Positions 53,805-63,462 of a DNA stretch of 64,000 nucleotides are shown here, piece after piece. The stretch is from Candidatus Obscuribacterales bacterium (lineage in GTDB: Bacteria; Cyanobacteriota; Vampirovibrionia; Obscuribacterales; Obscuribacteraceae), in the NCBI GenBank assembly GCA_019747875.1, contig JAIEQI010000006.1, positions 1-64,000 of the forward strand. The letters are read 5' to 3'. The translations under genes and the position numbers were made by a program. The stretch's first letter is position 1, and every line of letters starts with the position of its first letter. The notes beneath the pieces were generated by a model. It did no database searches, was not told the origin of the DNA, and worked only from the letters and a program-made list of their open reading frames with translations.

Positions 53805-55223
53805 ATGACCTCGTTACCAACAAATAGCAAAAACGGCGACACGCTTTTACAACACAATCCGCTGGTGCTGCCCGTCTGTTTATTGGTGCTGAATTCGGTT
53901 TTTCTCGTTGCGCTTTGTTTTGCAGTGCGCGCCTGGATTTCTGACGAGGCGCACAAGCTGTCTTTGATGGTGGCGATCGTTGCATATTTTGTTTTGAGCA
54001 CTGCCGGGCTCATTTATCATTCGGTCAAACTTTTACGTTTGCATATTGTTCCGTTGGAAACCGCCGCCGCTTCGCTGCTCTCTGCGCTGCCGCTAGATAA
54101 AGTAAAAGGAGGCGAACAATCGATAGCTACGATTGCCGATGCTTGCTCAAATGAAATTGATAATCTTCGCTATGCATCGCAATTGATCGCCGACTATTCA
54201 TCCGATCTTCTTTTCACGATTACAGACGATCTGAAAGTTGTGGAGCTGAATGCTAGCGTACAGAGAGCACTGCAATCTAACAAAATTAATGTAATAGGAA
54301 CCTCGTTCTTTAACCTGGTGGTGGCTGCAGATCACGAAAAGACCAGGGCGTATTTCGAAAGAACAAAGGCAAGTGAAGAATCCGATTCTGTCTTGGAATG
54401 CCGTCTCCAGGCTGGCTTGGACAAAGTGATCGATGTGCGTTGGACAGTCGAGTGGTCGAGATCCATGAATGCTTTCTATTGCATTGGTGAAGACATTACG
54501 ACGGAGAAGGAGATTCAACGATTGCGCGCAGAGATCACAGCAATGGTAAGTCATGATCTCCGAGCGCCTGTGAGCGCGCTCTCCTTTTTTGTAGATAATC
54601 TCTCGTCGGGTGATTATGGAGAACTGAACGAGAAAGGGCGAACCCAAGTCAGCCGATCTCGCCAGAACGTTTCACAATTACTCAGGCTTATCAACCAACT
54701 GCTAGATGCAGAGAAACTCGAGTCAGGCGAGATTAAGGCGGATGTGAAGATCGTTCCCGTCTCGGAGATCATTCAAAGTGCGGTCCATTTACTGCAAAAT
54801 TTAGCTGAGCAGAAGAATCTCGAGATCAAAGTGCCTGAAAGTGAGTCGCTCGTTCACGCGGACTTCGATCGTTCAGTTCAGATTCTATCTAATCTTTTAA
54901 GTAATGCAATCAAGTTCTCGCCTGAGAACGGAAGTATCGAGATCCGTGAACTTGTGGGCAAGGAGGAAATCCGGATCGAGGTTCGCGATCAAGGACCAGG
55001 AGTGCCGGTGGCAAATCGGGGCGAATTATTTCAACGTTTCAAATCATGGGCGGTAGCGGGCACCAATGCACCAAGTTCCGGGTTGGGACTTTATCTTGCA
55101 AAGGAACTAGCGGAACTGCAAGGCGGAGCACTCCAATTCGCGCCTGCGCCAGGCAACGGCAGCATCTTTACATTAACTATGAAAACAGCTAGTGAGGACG
55201 AGCTGCCTGGGTATCTGGATTAG
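53805..55223 (+). CDS. Sensor histidine kinase
   Basis: Two membrane segments near the N-terminus (about residues 17-41 and 53-74) with only a short loop, one PAS-like domain (about 125-230; DLLFTITDDLKVVELNASV), HisKA (MVSHDLRAPVSA, His near 250) and HATPase_c with N (SNLLSNAIKFS), G1 (DQGPGVP) and a shortened G2 (SSGLGLYLA). TTATAAA immediately upstream may be its -10. Probably phosphorylates the divergent regulator at 53060. Confidence 0.92.
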   Translation: MTSLPTNSKNGDTLLQHNPLVLPVCLLVLNSVFLVALCFAVRAWISDEAHKLSLMVAIVAYFVLSTAGLIYHSVKLLRLHIVPLETAAASLLSALPLDKVKGGEQSIATIADACSNEIDNLRYASQLIADYSSDLLFTITDDLKVVELNASVQRALQSNKINVIGTSFFNLVVAADHEKTRAYFERTKASEESDSVLECRLQAGLDKVIDVRWTVEWSRSMNAFYCIGEDITTEKEIQRLRAEITAMVSHDLRAPVSALSFFVDNLSSGDYGELNEKGRTQVSRSRQNVSQLLRLINQLLDAEKLESGEIKADVKIVPVSEIIQSAVHLLQNLAEQKNLEIKVPESESLVHADFDRSVQILSNLLSNAIKFSPENGSIEIRELVGKEEIRIEVRDQGPGVPVANRGELFQRFKSWAVAGTNAPSSGLGLYLAKELAELQGGALQFAPAPGNGSIFTLTMKTASEDELPGYLD

Positions 55224-55256
55224 GTACCTATTCGTACCTGATCGGATAATGTACCT
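55224..55256. promoter_or_regulatory. Three GTACCT direct repeats around a GATAAT
   Basis: GTACCT at 55224, 55234 and 55251; the first two are 10 bp apart, and a GATAAT (-10-like) at 55245-55250 lies five bases after the second. The first overlaps the end of the histidine kinase. Possibly an OmpR-type binding array in front of the TPR gene at 55310. Confidence 0.4.
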
Positions 55257-55309
55257 TTGGGTTCTAACTGCTATTCTGATTGAAGATGTTGGCAATACAC
55301 GCTTTGTGA

Positions 55310-57799
55310 ATGGCTGCAGAAAAGAAATACTCGCAACGAAGATCTCAGGGGGCGGTTGGTAGTCACGTCCGTGCTAAGCAACAGCTTTCTTTTGAGCAAC
55401 TCCAAAAGTTGTTGGACAAATTCGAATGTGATAAGGTCATTTCTCATTGCACCGAAATCATTGGAAAAAATGAAGCGGACATCGATGTTCACCTGCTACG
55501 AGCAAATGCATTTCGTTTGACTGGCCAATTTAATAAGGCTTTGCATGATGTCAACCATGCTAAAAGCATCCAGCCCGAGAGTGCCGTTGTTTATTTCGAA
55601 CGTGCACGTTTGTACTGTTCTTGGAATAAACCAGTAAAGGCGGTCAATGATTTTAAGATAGCGATCGAGATTGAGCCTACGTTTGTCCCTGCTTTTCAAC
55701 AACTAGCGTCACTTTACTGTCGGCTTAATAAATATGATAAAGCTCTCTCAATTTTGGACCAATGTTTGGAAATTCAGCCAAATGAAATTAGCATTCTGAT
55801 GTTTCGGGCGTCGCTCCTGCAGCAAAACAACCGAAAGAATGATGCTCTGCGCGAGTACCTCAACATAATCCAACTATCTCCGTCGGATATTAGCGCTCGA
55901 ATTCACGCGGCAGTACTCTATGAAGAAACAAATGCGTTCGAAGATGCTCTTCAGATGTTCTCATCGATTCTTGAATTCGAGAACAATGATTGGGTCCGGC
56001 TTCGATGTTGCGAACTCCTACTGAAGATCGGAGATTACGAGGGATTAATTGCAGAAGTCAACAAAGCAATCGGTACGAGCAGAAGACCTGATGCCAGCTT
56101 GATGCTTAGAAGGGGTGATGCTTATTTACAGCTGAAAAAATACGACAACGCCCTCGAAGACTATAACACCGCGATCAGGTTCAAGAAGTGGAAGTCACAA
56201 GCGTACGAAGCTAGAGCGCTGTTGTATGACGAACTCAATCAATTTGATAAGGCTGTTGCAGATCATTCTAAGGCGATAGAGTTAGATCCCAATAGTTCGT
56301 CCGCATACTTTAATCGAGCGATGATTTTCAGCCAGCAGCAACAGTACGAGGATGCGATACGCGACTTTAGTAAAGTCTTAGAGCTAGACCCGGAGGACGC
56401 AGCTGCGTTTTATCGTAGAGGTTTTCTTCGAGGAATACTTGGTCAGCATGCGCAAGCCCTAAGGGATTGTAATTCAGCTATAGAATTGGCACCGCTAGAT
56501 GCGGTTGCTTTTTGTTGCAGAGCCGGAGTTTTCAAAATGATGGAAAACTACAAGTTGGTAGTTAAAGATTGTAGTTCGGCAATTGTTTTGGATCCTACCT
56601 ACGCGCGTGCGTTCATTCTACGTGCTGCTGCGCATTGCGAACTAGGTTCTCTAGAACAGGCTGTGGCTGATTTAAATAGTGCTGTTGCTCTAGCCCCCGG
56701 CGATCAATGGGCTTACAGTGAAAGAGGTCGCATCACTGGGCTTTTAGCAAAAAAATGTCCAGCCATAAGAGTTGAGATGCTGCAGCAATCTGTCGCAGAC
56801 TTTACGAAGGTAATCGACTCGGGAAATGCAAGTCATTACGTTTTGTGGAGCCGTGGCTCAGCTTACGAATCACTCCAGAAATTGGAACTCGCGGAGGAGG
56901 ACTACGGGAAGGCGATCTGCCTTGATCCATTACATAGTGGTCCAATTCTTAGCCGAGGCATCGTCCGAATGGAGATAAAGAATTTTCATGGAGCTGTCGA
57001 TGATTTCAGCAAATGTATCGAACTTCACACAGATGACCTCAATGCTTATGTTTGGAGATCTTTTGCATACCTAAGACTGGGGCTTTGGGAGAAAGCGATT
57101 TCCGATTGTGATGGTGCACTTTTGATAAATCCTAAGTCTTCACGAGCCTATAACAATAGGGGGTATGCATTCGGTAAGCTTGGCGATCATGTGAAGGCTG
57201 TGGAAGATTTGGGTTATGCGATAGAATTTGAGCCAACCTATTGTCTTGCTTATGAGAACAGAGCTGTCAGTTTGCGCAAACTAGCAAGTCAGGGTGAGGG
57301 GCTAGAACAACAGTCCTGCTATAAATTAGCGATTCAAGATTTGTCACACATTATCGAGCAGTTTCCAGGCAGCCAGTGCTGGGCACTTGGAGAACGAGGT
57401 GGGTGCTATTATGCACTTCAAGATGTTCAAAATGCGTTGAGTGATTTCGAACAGTTTCTCAAATTAAGTGAGCAGAAAAAGCAGCAGCTCAAACGCAGAT
57501 CTTGGGCTCTGGAATTATGGTTGAATTGCCAGTGGAAACTTACCGAGTACAAGAAAATCGTAGATAAGACTTCAAGCGAGCTGGCGAAAACAGATAATCC
57601 TTCACTTTTGCTCGTTTGGCGTGCTCGCGCATATGAAAAGTTAGAAGAAAACGAGCAGGCATTGGCCGACTATTCCAAAGCTGTGGAAATTGATCCAAAA
57701 GTTCCTGGTGGAATGTATGGCAAAGCACGGGCAAATTTCAAAGTTAATTTTGAAACTAAGCTATCGGAGCTGTCCGATGAATTTGATGAGAGTTATTAG
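55310..57799 (+). CDS. 829-residue cytoplasmic TPR protein
   Basis: No signal peptide or membrane segment. From about residue 45 onward it is an unbroken run of about 20 TPR units of the canonical 34-residue type (for example SSAYFNRAMIFSQQQQYEDA), many with the Asp-Pro or Glu-Pro turn. It should fold into a long superhelix acting as a scaffold for a multiprotein complex. It follows a histidine kinase by 86 bp and ends at a strong hairpin. Partners unknown. Confidence 0.88.
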   Translation: MAAEKKYSQRRSQGAVGSHVRAKQQLSFEQLQKLLDKFECDKVISHCTEIIGKNEADIDVHLLRANAFRLTGQFNKALHDVNHAKSIQPESAVVYFERARLYCSWNKPVKAVNDFKIAIEIEPTFVPAFQQLASLYCRLNKYDKALSILDQCLEIQPNEISILMFRASLLQQNNRKNDALREYLNIIQLSPSDISARIHAAVLYEETNAFEDALQMFSSILEFENNDWVRLRCCELLLKIGDYEGLIAEVNKAIGTSRRPDASLMLRRGDAYLQLKKYDNALEDYNTAIRFKKWKSQAYEARALLYDELNQFDKAVADHSKAIELDPNSSSAYFNRAMIFSQQQQYEDAIRDFSKVLELDPEDAAAFYRRGFLRGILGQHAQALRDCNSAIELAPLDAVAFCCRAGVFKMMENYKLVVKDCSSAIVLDPTYARAFILRAAAHCELGSLEQAVADLNSAVALAPGDQWAYSERGRITGLLAKKCPAIRVEMLQQSVADFTKVIDSGNASHYVLWSRGSAYESLQKLELAEEDYGKAICLDPLHSGPILSRGIVRMEIKNFHGAVDDFSKCIELHTDDLNAYVWRSFAYLRLGLWEKAISDCDGALLINPKSSRAYNNRGYAFGKLGDHVKAVEDLGYAIEFEPTYCLAYENRAVSLRKLASQGEGLEQQSCYKLAIQDLSHIIEQFPGSQCWALGERGGCYYALQDVQNALSDFEQFLKLSEQKKQQLKRRSWALELWLNCQWKLTEYKKIVDKTSSELAKTDNPSLLLVWRARAYEKLEENEQALADYSKAVEIDPKVPGGMYGKARANFKVNFETKLSELSDEFDESY

Positions 57800-57806
57800 T
57801 GCTAAA

Positions 57807-57833
57807 ACCGCCTTGTAACATGGACAAGGCGGT
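57807..57833. terminator. Strong hairpin after the TPR gene
   Basis: ACCGCCTTGT and ACAAGGCGGT form a perfect 10-bp stem around a 7-base loop. There is no long T tract on either strand, but the position between convergent genes suggests a bidirectional terminator. Confidence 0.6.
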
Positions 57834-57859
57834 ATAAACTTGTTATTTACCAATCAATT

Positions 57860-58069
57860 TTAGTGATCGTCAATTTGGATGCTAATGCCGTTGCTCACAG
57901 ATCCCATGGTTGCGGTGATCATGTAAGTCGAGGTGCGTTTTGGATTCCATCCTGCCATCGCCGAGTCTTTTGTAGCAGCTTTGGAAATGATCTCAACTCG
58001 GTGTGAATTGAATTGGTTTTGCTGGCGTCCCCAGACAACGTTTTGGATCTGTTCTTTGTGCTTCTTCAT
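57860..58069 (-). CDS. Small protein of unknown function
   Basis: 69 residues, basic N-terminal half, with GAGG about eight bases before the ATG. It lies 90 bp downstream of the nucleoside transporter on the same strand. The sequence (KRTSTYMITATMGSVSNGISIQI) suggests a few beta strands and no membrane segment. Support is the ribosome site and placement only. Confidence 0.5.
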   Translation of the reverse strand: MKKHKEQIQNVVWGRQQNQFNSHRVEIISKAATKDSAMAGWNPKRTSTYMITATMGSVSNGISIQIDDH

Positions 58070-58159
58070 TGCTCGTCCCTCGCACTGATATGGTTATGAA
58101 ACCAGATCTTTGTGGGGAACTGGTGAGGACTACGACCGCAATTCGTTGTAGTTGCTCGA

Positions 58160-59464
58160 TTAGCGCAAGAGACCAGCAAGGCTGGCTGATAGGTAGCTTG
58201 CCATTGTTCCGCAGATGAGCGCCTTGACTCCGAGTTTTGCGAGATCTTGGCGCCTAGATGGGGCGATTTCGCCAATGCCGCCAATTTGAATTGCGATGGA
58301 GCTAAGGTTCGCGAATCCGCAAAGCGCGAATGTGGCAATTGCTTCTGCTTGTTTGCCAATGTGAATCGTGCTTTCTGGCTTGAGCATTGCGGAGAGGTCA
58401 GTATATGCCAGGAATTCATTGATGACCATTTTCTCGCCCATCAAACGTCCGACTACTTTGGCATCTGCCCATGGTACACCAAGGAGCCATGCCACTGGTG
58501 AGAAAACTAGTCCGAAGAGATCCCATAACTTTAGTTTGTTGAGTTCGATGCCGATTGCGTCGGCGCGCATGCCCATATTGTAGAGCGCTGCTCCTATGCC
58601 ACCCATGACAGCGTCGACCATGTGAATCAGAGCGATGAATGCAATGAGCATGGCGACTACGTTTAATGCGATTCGTAATCCGTCAGAGGCACCATGCGCT
58701 GCGGCATCGATCAGGTTCGCATTCGTTTTTTCTACATGCACCTGCACCTTGCCTTTGGTTTTTGATTCTTCGGTTTCCGGATAAACAATCTTCGAAATTA
58801 CCAGTGCACCGGGAGCAGCCATCACGCTTGCGGTGAGGAGATACGAGGCTTGGATCCCCATCCCAATATAAACAGCAAGAACGCCACCGGCGACGCATGC
58901 CATCGATCCGGCCATCGATGCGAGCAATTCCGATTTTGTCATTGACGGCACATATGGGCGAATCAAAAGCTGTGCTTCCACCTGTCCAACGAATACGGAC
59001 GCCGCATTTGAAAGCGCTTCGGCTCCGCTGGCACCCATGATGAAAGCGACTACTTTGGCGACTACTTGAACTACTTTCTGCATGATTCCGAGGTAGTAAG
59101 AAATACTCACCAGGCTTGAAACAAAGATAATTGTTGGGACTACACGAAATGCAAATATATAAGCGCCTTCTCCACCGAACAGCTCAATCATTTTTGGCGA
59201 ATGCTTACCGAGGGGACCGAAAACGAATCCTGCTCCCTCATCAGAGAAGTGGAGCAACTGGGTGATGCCTTCACCGACTGCTTTGAAAAGTTGCTGCCCA
59301 AATTCGACTTTAAGAATGAACACCGCCAGGATCAACTGAAGAAGAAATCCGCAACCAATCAATCGCAAGTTGATTGCCTTTCGATTGTTCGACATCAGCA
59401 GAGCAAGTCCGAAAATCGTAACTATACCCAGCAGTCCTTGCAGACGCGACCAATCGAATTCCAT
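58160..59464 (-). CDS. Concentrative nucleoside transporter (CNT/NupC family)
   Basis: 434 residues with about 10-12 membrane segments. The CNT N-terminal pattern (GVxxLLxFSDEGAGFVFGPLG) and the nucleoside-binding region (GASGAEALSNAASVFVGQVEAQLLIRPY) are clear, as is GFANLSSIAIQIGGIG near the C-terminus. Takes up nucleosides with Na+ or H+ across the inner membrane. The PBP1A gene upstream is on the same strand, 52 bp away. Confidence 0.93.
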   Translation of the reverse strand: MEFDWSRLQGLLGIVTIFGLALLMSNNRKAINLRLIGCGFLLQLILAVFILKVEFGQQLFKAVGEGITQLLHFSDEGAGFVFGPLGKHSPKMIELFGGEGAYIFAFRVVPTIIFVSSLVSISYYLGIMQKVVQVVAKVVAFIMGASGAEALSNAASVFVGQVEAQLLIRPYVPSMTKSELLASMAGSMACVAGGVLAVYIGMGIQASYLLTASVMAAPGALVISKIVYPETEESKTKGKVQVHVEKTNANLIDAAAHGASDGLRIALNVVAMLIAFIALIHMVDAVMGGIGAALYNMGMRADAIGIELNKLKLWDLFGLVFSPVAWLLGVPWADAKVVGRLMGEKMVINEFLAYTDLSAMLKPESTIHIGKQAEAIATFALCGFANLSSIAIQIGGIGEIAPSRRQDLAKLGVKALICGTMASYLSASLAGLLR

Positions 59465-59516
59465 GCCATTTCCCCCTGACGATGCTAACGCAGCTCATTG
59501 TCTCCGTCGAATTTGC

Positions 59517-61658
59517 TTATTGCGGCACTCCTGGTGTTGGAGCTGTTTGTGAAGGCGTGCTATTTGGCGCCACCGGCGGCATACCTGGTTCCGGTGCGCC
59601 ATTGTAATCAGGCGCCGGTTGGGGCTCTCCATTTTGACTTTGACCGTTCTCGTCCTGTTGCTCTGTGTTCTGTCCTGGTTCAATCGGAACCAGCTTTGGC
59701 ATCTCGGGGCTAAACGTTGTGTCTTTGTTTTCTTTGTTTTCGTCGTCGTCTTCTTTCACGGCACGACCTGTTGGCTCCATAAATGCACCGGCTGGCGTTG
59801 GATGCCCTTCGTAATAGGCTTCCATGAAGGTACGCCAGATCTTAGCCATAACCGTTCCTCCGGTTACGTTGTGACCAGGAATTGCCAGGTTCTCATCATT
59901 TCCACCCCAGCAGACGGTCACCATATCCGGTGTGAAGCCCGCGAACCAAATATCTTTTCCGGCGTCCGCTGTACCGGTTTTGCCCGCGACCGGGCGGTCT
60001 TTTAATTTTGCCTGGGTGCCGGTTCCGACTCTCACTACATCTTGGAGGATAGAGACCAACTCAGCTACCGCTTCCGAATCAAACGCTTTGTCATATCGAG
60101 AATCAAATGACTCGATGACCTGCCCCCGAGTGTTCTCGATCTTGCGAATGACTTGCGGACGAATAGCGATGCCGCCCCGGGCGAATGTCGAGTATGCTCC
60201 AGCAAGTTCAAGTGGCGAAACGGCCGAGCTGCCCAAAGCTAACGAAAGATTTGGATCCAGCTTCGATGTTATACCGGCAAGACGCGCGCTTTCGATAATG
60301 CTGTCAATTCCCACCTTCTGGGCGATCTTAACTGCTGGCACGTTGCGCGATAAGGTGAGCGCTTTCCTTACGGTAATTTTGCCCATGAATTTGTGGTCAA
60401 AGTTTTTTGGTTGCCAGATCGGAAGACCCCAACCTTGTTTAATGGATAGCGGAGAATCATCAATTATTGATTCCGGGGTAAACACTCGTTTTTGGAAAGC
60501 CGACAGATATACAAATGGCTTAAACGAAGAGCCGGCAGTATGAGGATTCGTTGCCCGGTTCCATTGGTTCTTCCAGAAGTTTCCGACCCCTCCCACAATT
60601 GAGATGACCGCTGCGTCTTTCACTTGCACCGTTACTATCGCTCCTTGCGAAACGCCTTTAGGAGCTTTAGCAATTGCATTGTTCAAAGTCTTCTCTGCCA
60701 GATCTTGAACCGGCGGGTCGAGATTCGTGAACACTCTTAGACCCTGCTTGCGCATTTCGGCTTGGCTGAATCTACCGCGAAGCTGTTCCAAAACGTAGCT
60801 GACATAATAAGGATACTTTTGAAGCGGATTAACTCCCTTCTTGAACTTGAGTTCTTGTTTCCTTGCCGCATCTGCTTGTGATTTCGTGATGTATCCGTAT
60901 TCCACCATCTTGTCGATGATGTCTCGCTGTCTGGCAATCGCTGCTTTGCGGTTACTCAAATCGGCGTAATCGGAAGGTGCTTTCACAAGACCAGCGAGAA
61001 ACGCTGACTCTGCGATAGTCAAATTCGCTGCCGATTTGTCGAAGTAGCGTGAAGCACCGCGTTCGATACCATAGCCGCCATTACCGAAATAGACTTGATT
61101 CAAGTACATTTCCAAAATCTTGTCTTTTGGATAACGTCGCTCAATCTCATACGAGATAAATGCTTCTTTTACCTTACGTCCAACGGTTCGCCCGGCATCC
61201 TCGAAGAACAGATTCTTGACCAACTGCTGCGTGATCGTCGAACCACCCTCAACCACGTGTCCAGCTTTCGCGTTCGCCATGAATGCGCGGACAATACTCA
61301 GCGGATTTACCCCATGGTGTTCGTAGAAGTGGTGATCTTCGGCAGCGAGAATCGCTTGTTGCATGTGAGGCGCAACTTGATTCAATCCAATAACGCGCCT
61401 GTCTTCGTCACCTTCCACCGTACAAACGAGCTTATCGTTGCGATCGAAAATCTGAATCGCTTCAATTGGCTCATATCGTTCGAGAATTGAAATGTCCGGG
61501 ACATCTTTGAGCTGTTGCCAGATCATCGCGGCAACGTAGCCACCACCCAACATTCCTGCCAGGAAAATTAGCAGAAAAGCGAACTTCAAAAACTGCACAA
61601 AGGGGTTTTTCCTCTTTGCCGCTTTTGATTTCGACTGCGTTCTTGTTTTCTTCGCCAC
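59517..61658 (-). CDS. Penicillin-binding protein 1A (bifunctional)
   Basis: Class A PBP of 713 residues that polymerises and cross-links peptidoglycan. Basic N-terminus and one membrane anchor (about 24-45), then the GT51 glycosyltransferase with EDHHFYEHHG, GGSTITQQLVKN and EMYLNQVYFGNGGYGIERGA. The transpeptidase follows with AGSSFKPF (active Ser), LSRN (SxN motif) and GKTGTA. The C-terminal tail is Pro/Gln/Gly-rich. All catalytic residues are present. No regulator or outer-membrane partner gene is adjacent. Confidence 0.95.
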   Translation of the reverse strand: MAKKTRTQSKSKAAKRKNPFVQFLKFAFLLIFLAGMLGGGYVAAMIWQQLKDVPDISILERYEPIEAIQIFDRNDKLVCTVEGDEDRRVIGLNQVAPHMQQAILAAEDHHFYEHHGVNPLSIVRAFMANAKAGHVVEGGSTITQQLVKNLFFEDAGRTVGRKVKEAFISYEIERRYPKDKILEMYLNQVYFGNGGYGIERGASRYFDKSAANLTIAESAFLAGLVKAPSDYADLSNRKAAIARQRDIIDKMVEYGYITKSQADAARKQELKFKKGVNPLQKYPYYVSYVLEQLRGRFSQAEMRKQGLRVFTNLDPPVQDLAEKTLNNAIAKAPKGVSQGAIVTVQVKDAAVISIVGGVGNFWKNQWNRATNPHTAGSSFKPFVYLSAFQKRVFTPESIIDDSPLSIKQGWGLPIWQPKNFDHKFMGKITVRKALTLSRNVPAVKIAQKVGIDSIIESARLAGITSKLDPNLSLALGSSAVSPLELAGAYSTFARGGIAIRPQVIRKIENTRGQVIESFDSRYDKAFDSEAVAELVSILQDVVRVGTGTQAKLKDRPVAGKTGTADAGKDIWFAGFTPDMVTVCWGGNDENLAIPGHNVTGGTVMAKIWRTFMEAYYEGHPTPAGAFMEPTGRAVKEDDDENKENKDTTFSPEMPKLVPIEPGQNTEQQDENGQSQNGEPQPAPDYNGAPEPGMPPVAPNSTPSQTAPTPGVPQ

Positions 61659-61754
61659 GCCTGAATCGTTCTGTTATTGCTTCAATGCCCGAAGGTCATT
61701 ATAGCCTGTGGCAGTTAAGAGCAATTTTGCCTGTGAAAAAAACAAGTAAAGTAC

Positions 61755-61784
61755 AAAAAAAGCGAGGGAAAGAACTCCCTCGCT
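61755..61784 (-). terminator. Intrinsic terminator after the recombinase gene
   Basis: Read on the minus strand: AGCGAGGGA, a short loop, TCCCTCGCT, then a run of seven T. It cleanly separates the recombinase from the PBP1A gene downstream. Confidence 0.88.
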
Positions 61785-61809
61785 TCAATGCTACTAAGAA
61801 CTACTCGGC

Positions 61810-62778
61810 TCAGGCGCGCGGATGGCTCTGCAGGTAAATTCTGCGGAGGCGCTCAAGGCTTACGTGAGTGTAGATTTGGGTTGTACTAATGCTGGAATGT
61901 CCAAGCAGATCCTGAACAACTCTTAAGTCAGCGCCACCTTCGAGCAGGTGGGTGGCAAAGCTGTGTCTGAGAGTATGCGGAGTGATCAGCTTGGTCAGAC
62001 CGGCTAAGCGAGCGTATTTCAGCACGATTCTGTGAACTGAACGCGTCGATAGCGGTGTTGACTGGCGGCTTACGAAGAGAGGCTCTTCGCCACCGGTATT
62101 GGTCTGATCGGTTTCCTTTCGCTCGGCTTTAGCGCGATTCTCAAGATATCGCTTCAAGCAATCGGTCGCGCCCTGATTGAGCAGAACGACTCTTTCACGA
62201 GATCCTTTGCCAAGAACGCGCATTTCCATGGCTTCAAGGTTGAGATCGGAGATCTTTGCAGCTGACAGCTCGCTCACTCGCATCCCTGTTGCATACAGGG
62301 TTTCGAGGATCGCTCTGTCGCGCATGCGGCTTAGCGAATCGGCGGTTTCATCGCCTTGTGGAATCAAGGTCGCTTCAAACAGCTTTTGAATCTCTTCGCG
62401 GTCAAGGCAAGACGGTAGTCTTCTTGATAGCTTCGGACCACGGACGAGCTTGGAGGGATCTTCCTCTATTAGCTGTTCGCGGCGGAGATATCGGCAGAAG
62501 CTACGTATTGCAGAGACTTTCCGAACGACTGTCTGTCTGCTGTAGCGATCTTGTATGGATTGAATGTAGTCTTTGAGCTTCTCGGCTTCCAACGAACCGC
62601 CGGTTTTCGGACCTTCGGCTTCATTGGGAGGACCTGGAATCTCTCCGTCTATTAACTGTTTGAGGTCATTGACGTAAGCCCTGATTGTGTTTGCGGAATA
62701 ATTCCGTTCAAACTCCAAATATTGAGCGAATTGGTCAAGCCACTGTTGGGGAATTTGTTGAACCTGGGGGGTGTCCAA
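61810..62778 (-). CDS. XerC/XerD-type tyrosine recombinase
   Basis: 322 residues with an N-terminal SAM-like DNA-binding domain (about 10-105) and a catalytic domain holding the tetrad: Arg in TGMRVSEL, HTLRHSFATHLL (His and Arg), GHSSISTTQ (His) and the nucleophile Tyr in QIYTHV. The length and the GGADLRVVQDLLGHSSI stretch match the chromosome-dimer resolvases XerC/XerD rather than phage integrases. TTG start (MDTPQVQQ). A dif site was not seen in the window. Confidence 0.92.
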   Translation of the reverse strand: MDTPQVQQIPQQWLDQFAQYLEFERNYSANTIRAYVNDLKQLIDGEIPGPPNEAEGPKTGGSLEAEKLKDYIQSIQDRYSRQTVVRKVSAIRSFCRYLRREQLIEEDPSKLVRGPKLSRRLPSCLDREEIQKLFEATLIPQGDETADSLSRMRDRAILETLYATGMRVSELSAAKISDLNLEAMEMRVLGKGSRERVVLLNQGATDCLKRYLENRAKAERKETDQTNTGGEEPLFVSRQSTPLSTRSVHRIVLKYARLAGLTKLITPHTLRHSFATHLLEGGADLRVVQDLLGHSSISTTQIYTHVSLERLRRIYLQSHPRA

Positions 62779-62965
62779 GAGGTGCCCGCTTTTCTAGGCC
62801 TTTCGGCATTATCGAGTCAAGTTCATTATAAAACCCTTATCAGCTTTGTAAAGCGAAAATGGCAGAAAGTTTCTGATATTCATAACAAAGTTTCCGATAA
62901 CCTACGATTAGAATCCTCATGACATTGGGAATAACTGTCCTGAATGGTCTACGAGGCGCTGGATT

Positions 62966-63367
62966 ATGGTTTCGGAATACGAACGAGAAGAGCTGGGCAG
63001 GCTTACTCATCAGAAACTCAAGATACAGGCACAGACGCAACCTCAAGAGGGTGGGCGCATCACACAACAGAACCTTCGCTGTATGAAAGAGGGAGTGAAG
63101 GCCACAGAGACTAGTGATGCCAAGATCAAAATATTTTTTGAACGGCTCCGTTTGGCATTGAGCACCGGAATTGGTGCCGTGCTGACACCTTCAAGTGCAA
63201 GGCGGAAAGTTGATCCATGCAAAGAGTACGGGCACTACATCAAGCTAGGCTCCACTTGGAAAGGTCCATTTCCGAAATGCCTCGATTGCGGAGTTGATAT
63301 AAAGGATCCGAACGAACTTCGTGGCGCGGTCAATAAAGAAGAACGTACTAAGTTTAAGAGCTACTAG
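62966..63367 (+). CDS. Zinc-ribbon-like protein, paralogue of 11124
   Basis: 133 residues; GAGG lies about ten bases before the ATG. A charged helical N-terminus is followed by CKEYGHYIK, then WKGPFPKCLDCGVDIKDPNE: the same C-x4-H, WKGxFPxC-x2-CG, KDP pattern as the protein at 11124. Four potential zinc ligands (C, H, C, C). No signal peptide. It lies alone, divergent from the recombinase. The family is not one I can name; two members in 64 kb suggest a lineage-specific expansion. Confidence 0.72.
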   Translation: MVSEYEREELGRLTHQKLKIQAQTQPQEGGRITQQNLRCMKEGVKATETSDAKIKIFFERLRLALSTGIGAVLTPSSARRKVDPCKEYGHYIKLGSTWKGPFPKCLDCGVDIKDPNELRGAVNKEERTKFKSY

Positions 63368-63383
63368 AGTTAAAGGTGTACGA

Positions 63384-63415
63384 GGGGCGTAAGGACCAGG
63401 AATGTGTCCTGCCCC
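63384..63415. terminator. Hairpin between convergent genes
   Basis: GGGGC and AGGAC (3-base bulge between) pair with GTCCT and GCCCC. The following GCCTATGA matches the sequence that follows the stem in the intergenic repeats at 48024, so it may be a diverged member of that repeat family serving as a terminator. Confidence 0.5.
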
Positions 63416-63462
63416 GCCTATGAACAGATTTCATTGGCTGATTAAAAGGCGATCGTGCATAC

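Noticed and set aside
61810-62778. Recombinase as the integrase of a mobile element
   Set aside because: Length and motifs match chromosomal XerC/XerD; no attachment repeats, phage genes or tRNA target flank it.
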